A DNA stretch of 64,000 nt from Candidatus Limivivens intestinipullorum (GCA_018711185.1 DVIQ01000023.1:62001-126000), one strand, 5' to 3'; counted from the stretch's first letter, positions 16,499-26,300 are shown. Translations and numbers: made by a program. The notes: generated from the sequence alone by a model not told the origin.

Positions 16499-17521
16499 CT
16501 ATCTCTGTACACGGCCCGATGCATTGCCTTTCATCAGGCTGTTAACCTCCTCTAAAGTCGCTTGATTAAAGTCATATTCCTGGGTCTGTTTTAAGCAGGA
16601 TGCCGCCGCCGCGAAATCAATCGCGTGCTGCGGTCCGTATCCGCTGTTCATCGCATAAATCAACGCGCCGGCGAAGGAATCCCCTCCGCCTACCCGGTCA
16701 ACAAGCTGTACGCGGTATTCCGGGGAAAAATAGGCCTCCTGTCCGGTATAGATCATGGCGCTCCAGCCGTTTACGCTGGCGGAAAAGCTTTTTCGCAGTG
16801 TTATAGCCGCCGCCTTCAGTGAAAAGCGTTCCTGGAGCTGTCGTGCCACGCTGATATAGCCCTCCCGGTTCAGCTCTCCGGTTACAATGTCTGAATTTTC
16901 CGCCGAGATTCCGAAAACATCGGCTGCGTCCGATTCATTTGCAATACATACATCCACATACTCCATAAGCCCTTCCATGACCTCTCCGGCTTCTTTCCGG
17001 CTCCATAGTTTTCCACGGTAATTGAGATCGCAGCTTACGGTAATTCCGCGTCTCTTGCATTCCCTCAGGGCGTCCCGGCAAATATCCGGGCACTCCCCGC
17101 CCAGGGCCGGCGTAATTCCGGTAAAGTGAAACCAGCCGCAGTCCTCTAAGATCTCTTCCCAGCGGAAATCTTCCCTGCGGGCCAGGGCTATGGAAGAACC
17201 GCCGCGGTCGTACAAGACTCTGGACGGTCTCTGGGAAGCCCCCTTCTCCACAAAATAAATCCCGATCCTGGGACCTCCCCAGGCGATATGATCCCCGTTT
17301 ACTCCATATTTTCTAAGCTCTCTGACAGCCATTTTTCCCAAATCATTATCCGGAAGCTTTGTCACAAACACCGTGTCCGTTCCGAAATTGCTTATAGAGA
17401 CAGCCGCATTGGCCTCTCCTCCGGCAAAGCTCATATGCAGGTCCGATGCCTGGGTAAGCCTCAGATACCCGTCCGGATTCAGCCGCAGCATGAGCTCGCC
17501 AAACGCGGCAACCTTCTTCAT
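16499..17521 (-). CDS. 2-keto-3-deoxy-hexonate kinase (PfkB family)
   Basis: This 340-residue ribokinase-fold kinase probably phosphorylates 2-keto-3-deoxygalactonate or -gluconate at C6. It has FAGGEANAAVSIS (about 32-44) and the ATP-site signature DRVGGGDSFAG (about 275-285) with the catalytic Asp. Its ATG immediately follows the TAA of the aldolase gene, so translation is coupled. E. coli uses a non-homologous DgoK at this step; a PfkB kinase in this slot is common in Firmicutes. It is a paralogue of the solitary kinase at 2.4-3.4 kb. Confidence 0.85.
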   Translation of the reverse strand: MKKVAAFGELMLRLNPDGYLRLTQASDLHMSFAGGEANAAVSISNFGTDTVFVTKLPDNDLGKMAVRELRKYGVNGDHIAWGGPRIGIYFVEKGASQRPSRVLYDRGGSSIALARREDFRWEEILEDCGWFHFTGITPALGGECPDICRDALRECKRRGITVSCDLNYRGKLWSRKEAGEVMEGLMEYVDVCIANESDAADVFGISAENSDIVTGELNREGYISVARQLQERFSLKAAAITLRKSFSASVNGWSAMIYTGQEAYFSPEYRVQLVDRVGGGDSFAGALIYAMNSGYGPQHAIDFAAAASCLKQTQEYDFNQATLEEVNSLMKGNASGRVQR

Positions 17522-18181
17522 TTATGTCCTCATCCTTTCTGTCTGCTGCACCGCTGTCTGCGCCAGCTCTGTTATTTTGTCAAACTGCCCGGACAAAATC
17601 AGGCCCTTTCTTATCAGTTCACCCCCAAGACCGACTCCCGAAGCGCCGGCCTCTAAAAATTCGCCCAGGTTCTCCGGCGTAACTCCGCCCACAGCCAGAA
17701 GCGGGATATGTCCGAGGGGAGCCCGGACAGCGCGGATGTATTCCGTTCCAAGTCCCGAAATCGGAAAGACCTTTACAAAGTCCGCGCCCCAGCGGTAGGC
17801 TTCCTCAATTTCCGTGGGAGAAAAGGCACCCGGTATGGAAACCATATCCATACTCACCGTGGCCTGAATCACTTCCCTGCAGATATTCGGCGAAATCAGA
17901 AAACGCGCGCCGGCTTCTCTGGCCTTAACCACCTGCGCGACTGTGAGTACCGTCCCGGCTCCGCAAAACAATTCTCCTTGAAAAGCTCCGGAAACTGCCG
18001 CGATGCTCTCACAGGTTTTCTCTTCTCCCAGAGGGTCGGACTGATCGAAGGTGAATTCCACCAGTCGAATGCCTCCCTTCAGAAGGGCCTGACTAAGCCG
18101 GAGACAGTTTTCACCGTAGATGCCTCGGACAATCGCTATAATTTTCTTGTCCTTTATTGCTTTGATTACATTTTCACGCAA
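17522..18181 (-). CDS. eda: KDPG/KHG-family aldolase
   Basis: This 219-residue class I aldolase cleaves 2-keto-3-deoxy-6-phosphohexonate to pyruvate and glyceraldehyde 3-phosphate. Lys137 in DFVKVFP forms the Schiff base, Glu42 (LVEFTF) is the usual proton-transfer residue, and CGAGTVL is conserved. It is the first gene of the galactonate operon. The start is a TTG seven bases after GGGAGG. In this pathway it would act as the DgoA function on the galacto epimer; substrate stereochemistry cannot be fixed from sequence. Confidence 0.9.
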   Translation of the reverse strand: MRENVIKAIKDKKIIAIVRGIYGENCLRLSQALLKGGIRLVEFTFDQSDPLGEEKTCESIAAVSGAFQGELFCGAGTVLTVAQVVKAREAGARFLISPNICREVIQATVSMDMVSIPGAFSPTEIEEAYRWGADFVKVFPISGLGTEYIRAVRAPLGHIPLLAVGGVTPENLGEFLEAGASGVGLGGELIRKGLILSGQFDKITELAQTAVQQTERMRT

Positions 18182-18254
18182 TGTTCTACCTCCCTGCTTT
18201 ATGTAAATCGGTATATCAGATTCCTTTCTGTATCCTTCTTTTCCCTCTTTTTTT

Positions 18255-18281
18255 GTTTTACTGTATAAAACTTAATTTTAT
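18255..18281. promoter_or_regulatory. Candidate IclR operator ahead of the galactonate operon
   Basis: Two overlapping inverted repeats lie just downstream of the minus-strand start site. One is GTTTTA-CTGTA-TAAAAC (18255-18271); the other is ATAAAA-CTTAA-TTTTAT (18265-18281). A repressor bound here would block the aldolase-first operon. The divergent IclR protein is the natural candidate. Confidence 0.5.
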
Positions 18282-18301
18282 TGAATGAACTTCTTGCCAA
18301 T

Positions 18302-18330
18302 AATATACTATCAGTTTTTTTCTATGTCAA
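18302..18330 (-). promoter_or_regulatory. Promoter of the galactonate operon
   Basis: Perfect minus-strand TTGACA (complement of 18325-18330), 17-base spacer, TATATT (complement of 18302-18307). The leader to the aldolase start is about 115 bases. Confidence 0.75.
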
Positions 18331-18391
18331 TAACTTTTCGGAATTTTGTGTAATATATTAAATTTTTTCTCTTTTTTTTTGGTAATTTTAA

Positions 18392-18400
18392 TGGTATAAT
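18392..18400 (+). promoter_or_regulatory. Extended -10 promoter of the iclR gene
   Basis: TGGTATAAT (18392-18400) is an extended -10 element with no recognisable -35, 36 bases before the start codon. It is divergent from the galactonate promoter, about 60 bases away. Confidence 0.6.
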
Positions 18401-18436
18401 AATTTCCATAGCTGATTTGCACTGAGGAGAAAAAGA

Positions 18437-19216
18437 ATGGAAACAACAAATGTCCGTCTTGTGGACCGGGTTTTCGACATTATCGAAGCGCTTTCCAACT
18501 ATCCGGAAGGGACTACCATCACTGCACTGACCGCCCAAACGGGCATTCACAAGTCAACCGTTTACCGTCTGCTGACCGCGCTTATCAACCGCGGGTATGT
18601 GATAAAAAACGAAGAATCCGGCAAGTATCAGATGACTCTGCGCACTTACCGGATCGGAAGCAAGGCAGTCCCCGATTTCGACCTTCTGACCCTCTCCACA
18701 GACTATTTAAAAGAACTATGCCAGATTTCCCACGAAGCGGTGCATCTGGCTATCCCGGACGGCGCTACCATCATGTATCTTTTTAAAGAAGTCGCCTCCG
18801 AAAATGTTATACGAATCGCGTCGCGCACCGGTTCCAGAAATTATATGTACTATACCGGCCTTGGAAAAGCCCTGATGGCAACCATGACAGAAGAAGAAGT
18901 GAAAAAGATCTGGGAGCAGTCCGACATCAAGCGCTATACGCCTAACACCATTACATCCTACCCGGAAATGCTCAAAGAACTGGATGCCATTCGCCAGAGA
19001 GGATATGCCATCGATAACGAAGAACACGAAAGCGGCATCATCTGTATAGCGGATGTGATCCGGGACGCGGACAATCACGCTGTAGCCGCTCTGAGCATCT
19101 CGACTCTGGCCACTCGGATGAACAGCGCTTTTCTGGAAAAAAATGTTCCGCAGCTAAAGAGAACCGCGGACAAGATTTCCTGCGTTCTGGGCCATGTTCC
19201 CCAGCAGGAGCAATAA
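18437..19216 (+). CDS. IclR-family transcriptional regulator
   Basis: The 259-residue regulator has an N-terminal winged helix-turn-helix (VFDIIEALSNYPEGTTIT, GIHKSTVYRLLTALINRGYV, about residues 11-60) and the C-terminal IclR effector domain (REVASENVIRIASR-like, YYTGLGKALMA, YAIDNEEHESGIICIA). IclR proteins sense small organic or sugar acids such as KDG (KdgR). Divergent placement beside the dehydratase/kinase/aldolase operon makes a hexonate or its KD-derivative the likely effector. The start ATG follows GAGGAGAAAAAGA. Whether it represses or activates is not visible. Confidence 0.92.
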   Translation: METTNVRLVDRVFDIIEALSNYPEGTTITALTAQTGIHKSTVYRLLTALINRGYVIKNEESGKYQMTLRTYRIGSKAVPDFDLLTLSTDYLKELCQISHEAVHLAIPDGATIMYLFKEVASENVIRIASRTGSRNYMYYTGLGKALMATMTEEEVKKIWEQSDIKRYTPNTITSYPEMLKELDAIRQRGYAIDNEEHESGIICIADVIRDADNHAVAALSISTLATRMNSAFLEKNVPQLKRTADKISCVLGHVPQQEQ

Positions 19217-19397
19217 CTGCTTTGCGGCGCGCCGATACCGCTCACGCCGCGGCCTGCCCTGCGCAAAAAACTCCGCGGGCCTTTTGCATCATCCGTCTGC
19301 CGATACGGCATCTTATGAATCCAGGCGGCGTCTGGCAGAAGCCGCTGTGTTTTCGTGCGTCTTTTCAGCCCATGGAAACAGGATGCCGGTTGCTGTC

Positions 19398-19443
19398 GCG
19401 CTTCGCAGCAAGCCGCGAACACCTGCTGTTTTCGGCGTGAGAA
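19398..19443 (+). repeat. Dispersed repeat family E, copy 2
   Basis: This copy contains CACCTGCTGTTTTCGGCG and matches 3412-3457 over about 46 bases. Non-coding in both places. Confidence 0.35.
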
Positions 19444-19541
19444 CAGGTTCTCCGATGCGAATGGCTTCCAATCACGAAACGTATTTTCATGGAATCCCTA
19501 AAGTTCCTGCGGACAGCCGTAAGCAGGAACCGGCCGCTGTA

Positions 19542-19622
19542 AATTTTTATAAAGGGCAGTTGCGAGCCGCTTTGAATTTTTATAAAATCAGCTTGACAGT
19601 CTGCCGAAAAAGCGGTTATGAT
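19542..19622 (+). promoter_or_regulatory. Promoter of the FGGY kinase gene with upstream direct repeats
   Basis: TTGACA (19593-19598), an 18-base spacer and TATGAT (19617-19622) form a good promoter. Two identical AATTTTTATAAA boxes (19542-19553, 19575-19586) lie 33 bases apart upstream, about three helical turns, and could bind an activator or act as an UP-like element. Confidence 0.6.
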
Positions 19623-19750
19623 AGAGACACCGAAACACTCTTAATTTTATCTGATAACTTCTTTTGATCCGATTCAGGCATTCTATGTGCCCGTATTCTT
19701 TCTTTTCCCAAAAGAAATCCCACACCTTTTTACAGCGAGGAGCGCACACT

Positions 19751-21088
19751 ATGCTATATTTGTCGATTGATTTTGGGACTTCCGCCGTCAAGCTCTCGAT
19801 CCTTGACGAGGAGAAGCATGTAAAATGCTGGGCCAAAGAAGAATATCCGTATATCATGCTGCCGGGAGAGAAAGTAGAACTGTCGCCTAAGGCTCTTTTC
19901 CGCGCGCTGGACCGGGCAGCCAGGCTTCTGCCGCCTCAGATGCTCTCGAAAGTGGAAGCTTTATGCTATGATACCTTTTCCCCTTCTCTGGTTTTCATGG
20001 ATGCCGAAGGGAATCTGGTTTACCCGAATATTATTACCCATCTGGACCGGCGCAGCCGCCTCCAGTCCGATTACATCGGTCAGACCATCGGAAACGACGC
20101 CTACATGAAGATTTCCGGCATCTATCCCTTCGCCGGAGGCTGTTCTGCCATGACGCTGGTCTGGTTTCAGATGAACGAGCCCGAAGTGCTCCGTTCCACC
20201 TGCCGGATCGGTCATCTGACAACCTATCTGCATAAAATTTTTACGGGATTGTGGGCCACGGACCTGGTGAACGCGTCCATGATCGGACTGTATGAAACGA
20301 CAACGCAGAAGGGCTGGTCCAAGGAACTGATTTCTACGTTAAAAATGGAACCTTCCTGGTTCCCTGAAATTTTCTCTCCCGGCGTTTTTTACGGAACGCT
20401 GCGGGAGGAGATCGCCAAAAAGCTGGGGATCCCCGCCGGCATACCGGTGGCTGTCGGGACAAACGATGTGGCAGCCGCCCAAATGGGCGCCTCCAACACC
20501 TTATCCGGCCAGATCATCAATACTGCCGGCAGCAGTGAAATGATAAGCATTCTCACGGACTGTCCCGCCGTAAATCCGCACTACTATCTGCGAAACGCCG
20601 CCATACCCGGTTTGTGGCAGATCTATGCCATCACGGCGGGAGGTTTTGCCATCGACTGGTTTTATCACCAATTCTGCCGGGAAATGTCTCGCCAGGAATT
20701 CTATGACAATTACATTGTCCATGCCATTGAGACCTGCGGCTGCAAAACCGCAGTAACCTTTGACCCGTATCTTACCGGAGACCGCCAAAGCCTGGAAAAG
20801 AAAACCGGAGCCTGGCATGGCCTGACTCTGTCCGTCACCCGCGAGGAAATGCTGGCCGCCATGCTGAAAAGCATCCAGGGCGTCCTCTATTCCACCATCA
20901 AGGCGGCCGAAAAAGTCATCCCGCTGGATTCCACGATCAAAATATCCGGCGGCATGGTAACCCCTTCTTATTTGAAACTGAAGCTTCGGGAAATTCCTGA
21001 ATACCATTTCGAAAAAGTAGACGATTGTCCGATTCTCGGAAATGTAGAGCTGATCAAATATCAGCAGAAAGGACTATATCATGCATAA
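19751..21088 (+). CDS. FGGY-family carbohydrate kinase
   Basis: This 445-residue sugar kinase of the xylulokinase/gluconokinase superfamily has the N-terminal phosphate loop SIDFGTSAVKLSI (about residues 4-16), a TNDVAAAQMGAS segment near 236 and a C-terminal ISGGMVTPSYLKL adenosine-site region. The ATG at 19751 follows AGCGAGGAGCGCACACT. Substrate is unknown; xylulose-like ketoses or polyols are typical. It overlaps the next gene by eight bases. That neighbour is not a sugar enzyme, so the usual isomerase context is missing. Confidence 0.88.
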   Translation: MLYLSIDFGTSAVKLSILDEEKHVKCWAKEEYPYIMLPGEKVELSPKALFRALDRAARLLPPQMLSKVEALCYDTFSPSLVFMDAEGNLVYPNIITHLDRRSRLQSDYIGQTIGNDAYMKISGIYPFAGGCSAMTLVWFQMNEPEVLRSTCRIGHLTTYLHKIFTGLWATDLVNASMIGLYETTTQKGWSKELISTLKMEPSWFPEIFSPGVFYGTLREEIAKKLGIPAGIPVAVGTNDVAAAQMGASNTLSGQIINTAGSSEMISILTDCPAVNPHYYLRNAAIPGLWQIYAITAGGFAIDWFYHQFCREMSRQEFYDNYIVHAIETCGCKTAVTFDPYLTGDRQSLEKKTGAWHGLTLSVTREEMLAAMLKSIQGVLYSTIKAAEKVIPLDSTIKISGGMVTPSYLKLKLREIPEYHFEKVDDCPILGNVELIKYQQKGLYHA

Positions 21089-21845
21089 GAAAATCGCGGA
21101 CTGCATCAATCTTCTGGGCGCGTTCTGCGGAAAGCGGGACGTTCCCGCGCTGACGCCGGAAGCCCTTTGGGACACCTTCCATATCCGCCGGGCAGACGTT
21201 ATGGTTCTGTTCGGGGGGAGTATTCTGGCCGGTGGAGATGTACTGGCCGAAGCCATGCGTCAGCAGGCGGCGGCATCCTACATTATCGTCGGCGGGGAGG
21301 GCCATACCACGGAAGCCCTTCGTGTTCTGACACACCGGGAATATCCGGAAATTTCCACGGCCGGGCGGCCGGAGGCGGAGATTTTCGCGGCATATCTGCG
21401 GCAGCGCTATGGACTTGCCCCGGATTTTCTGGAATGCTGTTCCACAAACTGCGGAAATAACATTACCTTCCTCCTCCGCCTGCTGGAAGAGCGGCAGATA
21501 CCGAGTCAAAGCGTCATTCTCTGCCAGGATGCCACCATGCAGCGCCGCATGGAAGCCGGCATGAGAAAATACGCTCCCGAAAAAACGGTCATCAGCTACG
21601 CCGCCTACCAGGCTCACGTAAAAGAGGAAAACGGACGCCTTTCCTTTTCCTCTCCCATACATGGGATGTGGGATATGGAACATTATATCAGCCTCCTGAT
21701 GGGAGAAATTCTGCGCCTGACCGACAATGCGCAGGGGTATGGCCCCCTGGGAAAGGGCTTTATCGCCCATGTGGATGTTCCGGCTTCGGTCGCGGAGGCG
21801 TATGATTATCTGAAAAAGCATTATGGGGATTTTACCAGGGGATGA
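21081..21845 (+). CDS. YdcF-like (DUF218) protein
   Basis: This 254-residue protein of the YdcF/ElyC/SanA superfamily has an N-terminal helical part followed by the Rossmann-like core: VMVLFGGSILAGGDVLAEAM, YIIVGGEGHTTEALR, FLECCSTNCGNNI and SVILCQDATMQRRMEAGM. There is no signal peptide or membrane anchor, so it is like soluble YdcF, which binds S-adenosylmethionine in E. coli, and unlike envelope SanA. The start overlaps the kinase stop by eight bases, implying co-translation. Function is unknown. Confidence 0.8.
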   Translation: MHKKIADCINLLGAFCGKRDVPALTPEALWDTFHIRRADVMVLFGGSILAGGDVLAEAMRQQAAASYIIVGGEGHTTEALRVLTHREYPEISTAGRPEAEIFAAYLRQRYGLAPDFLECCSTNCGNNITFLLRLLEERQIPSQSVILCQDATMQRRMEAGMRKYAPEKTVISYAAYQAHVKEENGRLSFSSPIHGMWDMEHYISLLMGEILRLTDNAQGYGPLGKGFIAHVDVPASVAEAYDYLKKHYGDFTRG

Positions 21846-21850
21846 CCTGG

Positions 21851-21911
21851 CCGGGGTAGGTGTCTTGGCATCCCTGCATTCATGCCGCCTATTCGGCGGC
21901 GGACTTTTACA
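21851..21911 (+). repeat. Repeat family B, partial copy
   Basis: Contains TTGGCATCCCTGCATTCATG, then CCGCCTATTCGGCGGCGGA and CTTTTACAGA: about half of the 110-base unit, located right after the YdcF-like gene and before a terminator. Confidence 0.7.
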
Positions 21912-21912
21912 G

Positions 21913-21960
21913 AAAAAGGGGAAAACGCTGCCAGCAAAGGCAAACGTCTTCCCCTTTTTT
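21913..21960. terminator. Bidirectional intrinsic terminator
   Basis: AAAAAGGGGAA (21913-21923) pairs with TTCCCCTTTTT (21949-21959) with further pairing below; 14 of 15 positions match. It has T-runs on both strands and serves the YdcF-like gene (plus) and the foldase gene (minus). Confidence 0.85.
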
Positions 21961-21980
21961 CCATATATTTAAGCTTATAC

Positions 21981-23243
21981 TTAAGCTTCCGTCTCCGAAA
22001 CCGTCTCGCTCTCGGATTCCGTTTCTGTCTCTGTTTCCGTCTCAGACTCGCTCTCCGTCTCCACTGCGGTCTCGCTCTCTGTTTCAGCCGCAGTTTCCTC
22101 TGTCTCTGTTTCAGAAGCGCTCTCCGCTGCGGTTTCTGTCTCTGTCTCCGCTGTGGTTTCCGTCTCAGCGCTCTCTGCCGTCTCGCTCTCGGCAGGCTCT
22201 GCGCTTGTCTCATCCGTGGTCTCTGCCGCTGTTTCCGTCTCGGTCTCTTCCGTTACCAGCTGCCAGGTATCGTCGAAATCAAGCTGCGCCAGAAGATCCT
22301 CATTCACCGTGATCTCCGTATCCTCGCGCCAGCCGTCCGTCACTTCCGTATAGTGATCGCTTCTTCTCTCGGAAACGATCTCGTCTTTTCTCGTCTCGGT
22401 GGCTTCTTCGTCAAACATGGATTCCATCTGCAGTACATAGTATCCGGTGTCGATCTCAATGAGGCTGTCCGCAACCTGTCCATCCTCAGTAAGTTCATTG
22501 GCAGCCTCCTTCAGCATATCGCTGAGACTGCCGTTGTCCTCGCCGTAGGAAGCCGTAATGGAAGTACGGTCCTCGCCGGCCTCCTCCAGCGCGTCGTCCA
22601 TGGACGTACCGCTCTTTACCGCGTCCAGGACTTGCTGTGCTGTGGCGCGCACTTCTTCCTTCTCCTCGTCCGTCATCTCCACGGTATTGCCTTCTTCATC
22701 CGTAGTGCTTCCCGTGCTGAAAAATACGTAGCGCACGGTCTTCTGGGCAGCTTCCTCGTCGGATACCTCCGTATCCGCCTCGGAAATCACCGAGATGTAT
22801 ACCTTCTGGTTTATCGTGTAAAGAGTCATGGCTCTCTCGACTGTTTCCTGGTCAGCAGACATGGCCGTAAGAACGTCTTCCTCATTTCCTTCCATGAAAG
22901 CGGCCGCGGCATCGGAAATCGCCGTCTCCTCTTCCTCAGTAAGGCTCACGCCGTAGTCCTCCATATGCTGCTCGGAAAGCACCATGGTCTCAATATTCTC
23001 TAAAATGCTGGTCCGGGAGTCCGCACCGTAATTCTGCCAGTAATCTTCTCCCAGATAAGCGCCGTACGTAGTCTGCAGCTGGGCCTGATTATAACGCATA
23101 AGGAAATTCACAAGTCCCAGCTCAATGTCTGTATCTCCCACAGAAGCCACGACATCCGACGCGTCCGCTTCTGAACTGCACCCGCTCAAGATACCTGCCG
23201 CAAGGCAAAAAGCCGTCCCGGCAGCCAGTAATTTTTTTAACAT
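21981..23243 (-). CDS. PrsA/SurA-like foldase lipoprotein with Glu-Thr-rich tail
   Basis: This 420-residue lipoprotein has signal residues 1-21 and lipobox ILSGC with Cys22. The body resembles SurA-N/PrsA chaperone-foldases (VGDTDIELGLVNFLMRYNQAQLQ; a middle region with KTVRYVFFST and VLDAVKSGTSMDDALEEAGEDR like parvulin-type domains), although I cannot map a full PPIase active site. Residues 332-420 are almost only Glu, Thr, Ser and Ala, a low-complexity acidic tail. It lies downstream of pth and mfd, the place where prsA is found in many Firmicutes. The tail may act as a spacer in or on the wall. Confidence 0.75.
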   Translation of the reverse strand: MLKKLLAAGTAFCLAAGILSGCSSEADASDVVASVGDTDIELGLVNFLMRYNQAQLQTTYGAYLGEDYWQNYGADSRTSILENIETMVLSEQHMEDYGVSLTEEEETAISDAAAAFMEGNEEDVLTAMSADQETVERAMTLYTINQKVYISVISEADTEVSDEEAAQKTVRYVFFSTGSTTDEEGNTVEMTDEEKEEVRATAQQVLDAVKSGTSMDDALEEAGEDRTSITASYGEDNGSLSDMLKEAANELTEDGQVADSLIEIDTGYYVLQMESMFDEEATETRKDEIVSERRSDHYTEVTDGWREDTEITVNEDLLAQLDFDDTWQLVTEETETETAAETTDETSAEPAESETAESAETETTAETETETAAESASETETEETAAETESETAVETESESETETETETESESETVSETEA

Positions 23244-23376
23244 AACGATCCTCCTAACGCAATATCATGCAGTTTATTATAGTCTCTTTTGCCAAATCTC
23301 GCAACGATTTTTTCTCTGAAAATCCGCACGTCCTTGCGCGGCATACGCGCACACCCGGGCCGCCGCGAACCTGGCG

Positions 23377-26300
23377 CTACGCGGCCTCTGTCTGGGCCTT
23401 TTCCATGATTTCCAGCACTTCTCTGACCGCCATCAGCACATCCCGGCCGTCCGCGGCGCTCTTCCGGGGACGGTTGTACACAAATCCCGGCTTTTCTCCC
23501 ATAACGAATTGAAGTCTGCCGCCGCCGTCCTGGACAATATCCTCGATTTTATCCGGCCCGAGCTGTGCCCGCTCAAAAAGGGTAAATCGGATGGAATCGC
23601 CTTTCTGAGCCACCTCCGTAAGCCACAGCCGATGCGCCATGCTCTTCAGGCCCGCCACCTGCAGCAGATTCTGTACAGGTTTTGGCGGCTCCCCAAACCG
23701 GTCCACCAGCTCCTCCAGCATATCGTCGTATTCCGCTTCCGTCTCAATGCCGGCGATTCGTTTATAAATATCCAGCTTCTGGATTTCGTTTTTGATGTAA
23801 GTATCCGGAATGAACGCGTCCACATCCAGATCGATGGCCGTATTGTATTCCTCCGTGGGGCTTGCCTCGCCCTTTAATGCCCGGACGGATTCGTTGAGCA
23901 TCTTGCAGTAAAGGTCATAGCCCACCGCCTCCATGTGGCCGTGCTGCTGCGCCCCCAGAAGGTTTCCGGCCCCGCGGATTTCCAGATCCCGCATGGCGAT
24001 CTTAAAGCCGCTTCCCAGCTCCGTAAACTCCCGGATGGCGGAAAGGCGCTTCTCCGCCACCTCCCGCAGCATCTTATTTCTCCGGTACATCAGAAACGCG
24101 TAGGAAGTCCGGTTTGAACGGCCCACCCGGCCCCGGAGCTGATAGAGCTGGGACAGCCCCAGATTGTCCGCGTCGTGGATAATCATGGTGTTGACGTTCG
24201 GGATGTCCAGTCCCGTCTCGATGATGGTCGTGGAAACCAGCACGTCGATCTCGCCGTTTATGAAATCATACATGATCCGCTCCAGCTCCCGCTCCTTCAT
24301 CTGGCCGTGGGCGAAGGCCACGTTTGCCTCCGGCACCAGCTTCGCGATGGTGTTCGTCATCTCAACGATGGTGTTTACCCGGTTGTACACATAATACACC
24401 TGTCCGCCCCTGGCCAGCTCCCGGCTGATGGCCTCCCGGACCATCTCCTCATTGTATTCCATAACGTACGTCTGGATAGGAACCCGCTCCTGGGGCGCCT
24501 CTTCGAGGACGCTCATGTCCCGGATACCCACCAGGCTCATGTGCAGCGTCCTAGGGATCGGTGTGGCCGTCAGCGTCAGAACGTCCACATTTTCCCGCAG
24601 CGCTTTGATCTTCTCCTTATGGGCCACCCCGAACCGCTGTTCCTCGTCGATAATCAGAAGTCCCAGATCTTTAAAGGCCACGTCCTTTGACAGAACCCGG
24701 TGGGTGCCGATGACGATATCCACCAGACCTTTTTTCAGATCCGTCAGGGTTTTCGCCTGCTCCTTTGCTGTCCGGAAACGGCACAGCAGATCGATCCGCA
24801 CGGGAAAATCCTTCATGCGCTGGACGAAATTATTGTAGTGCTGCTGGGCGAGAATCGTGGTGGGAACCAAAAATACCACCTGCTTGCTCTCCTGCACGGC
24901 CTTGAACGCGGCCCGGATGGCCACCTCCGTCTTGCCGTAGCCCACGTCGCCGCAGATCAGCCGGTCCATGATCTTGGTGCTCTCCATGTCCCGCTTGGTA
25001 TCCTCAATGGCCTGGATCTGTCCGTCCGTCTCCTCGAAGGGGAAGGAATCCTCAAATTCCCGCTGCCATACGGTATCCGGCCCGTACACATAGCCGTTTT
25101 CCTTCTGTCTGGCGGCATAGAGCTTCACCAGGTCCTGGGCGATCTCCTTCACCGCCGTGCGGACTCTGGTTTTCGTCTTGTTCCAGTCCTGGGTACCCAG
25201 CTTGTTCAGCTTCGGTACCTTCTCGGCGTCGGCTCCGGCGTATTTCTGGATAACGTCAAGCTGGGTGGCAAGAATGTAGAGATTGCTGCCCCCGGCGTAC
25301 TCGATTTTCATGTAGTCCTTGGAGACCCCTTCCACATCGATCTTCTCAATGCCCCGGTAGATTCCCAGCCCATGATTCTCATGAACCACATAGTCCCCCA
25401 CGGACAGCTCCGTGAAGCTCTGGATTTTCCGTCCCTCATACGCCTTCTGACGCTTCCGTTTTTTCTTCTCCTTGCCGAAAATATCGCTCTCAGAGATTAC
25501 CACAAACTTCAGAAGGGGGTACTCATATCCTCGTTTCGTATGACCGTAGGTGACGAGAATCTGTCCTCCCAGAATCTCATGATCCAGGTCCTCCGTATAA
25601 AAGCTGTTCAGCCCGTTATCCAGCAGATCCTGGGAAAGACGGGCCGCCCTGGAGCGGGAACCGCACAGGAGAATCACCTGATAGCCTTCCTTTTTCCAGT
25701 GTCCCAGATCCTTTACCAACAGCTCAAAGCTGTTATTATAGGGATTTACCGCCCGGACGTCCACTCCGAACTGGTCCTTTGTCCTCCAGGGAGCCCTGGC
25801 CGATTCCAGGGTGCAGAATCCCAGACAGTGATTCTTCTGCAGCAGCGCGGCCGTCTGGGCCGTACTGGAAATCAGATCCATCTGGCCAGGCAGAAGATAC
25901 CCTTTTTCCAGGCGGCTTGCCATGCTCTCCCGAAACTCCTGCTCGACTGCCTCTCCCTCCTGGAGAATCCGGTTTGGTTCATCCAGAACGAACAGGGTTT
26001 TCCGATCCCGGAAATAATCCGGAAACGTCACAGTCTTGTCGTACAGATAGCCCACATAGGCCTCCAGACCGGTGATCCCGGAAAATTCCTCCAGATTCTC
26101 GCAGGCCTCCTCCACAAGCTGGGATACCCTGGCCGCCTCGGTAATCTTCCCTTCTTTGCGCAGGGCTTCCCCTGTTTTTTCTCCTTCCTTCCGAAGCTTC
26201 TCCATGGCTTGACCGATCCGCTTCCGGTCCGCCACCACTTCGCAGGCAGGATAAATATGCAGCCCTTCCAGATTTTCGATGGAACGCTGGCTCTGGGTGT

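Larger units (their letters stand above)
19217..19750. other. 534-base intergenic region, no supported gene
   Basis: It holds a repeat-family-E copy (19398-19443), a short inverted repeat GTTCCTGC...GCAGGAAC (19503-19530), a 12-base direct repeat AATTTTTATAAA (19542 and 19575) and the kinase promoter (19593-19622). Open frames here lack ribosome sites and family resemblance. Confidence 0.5.
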
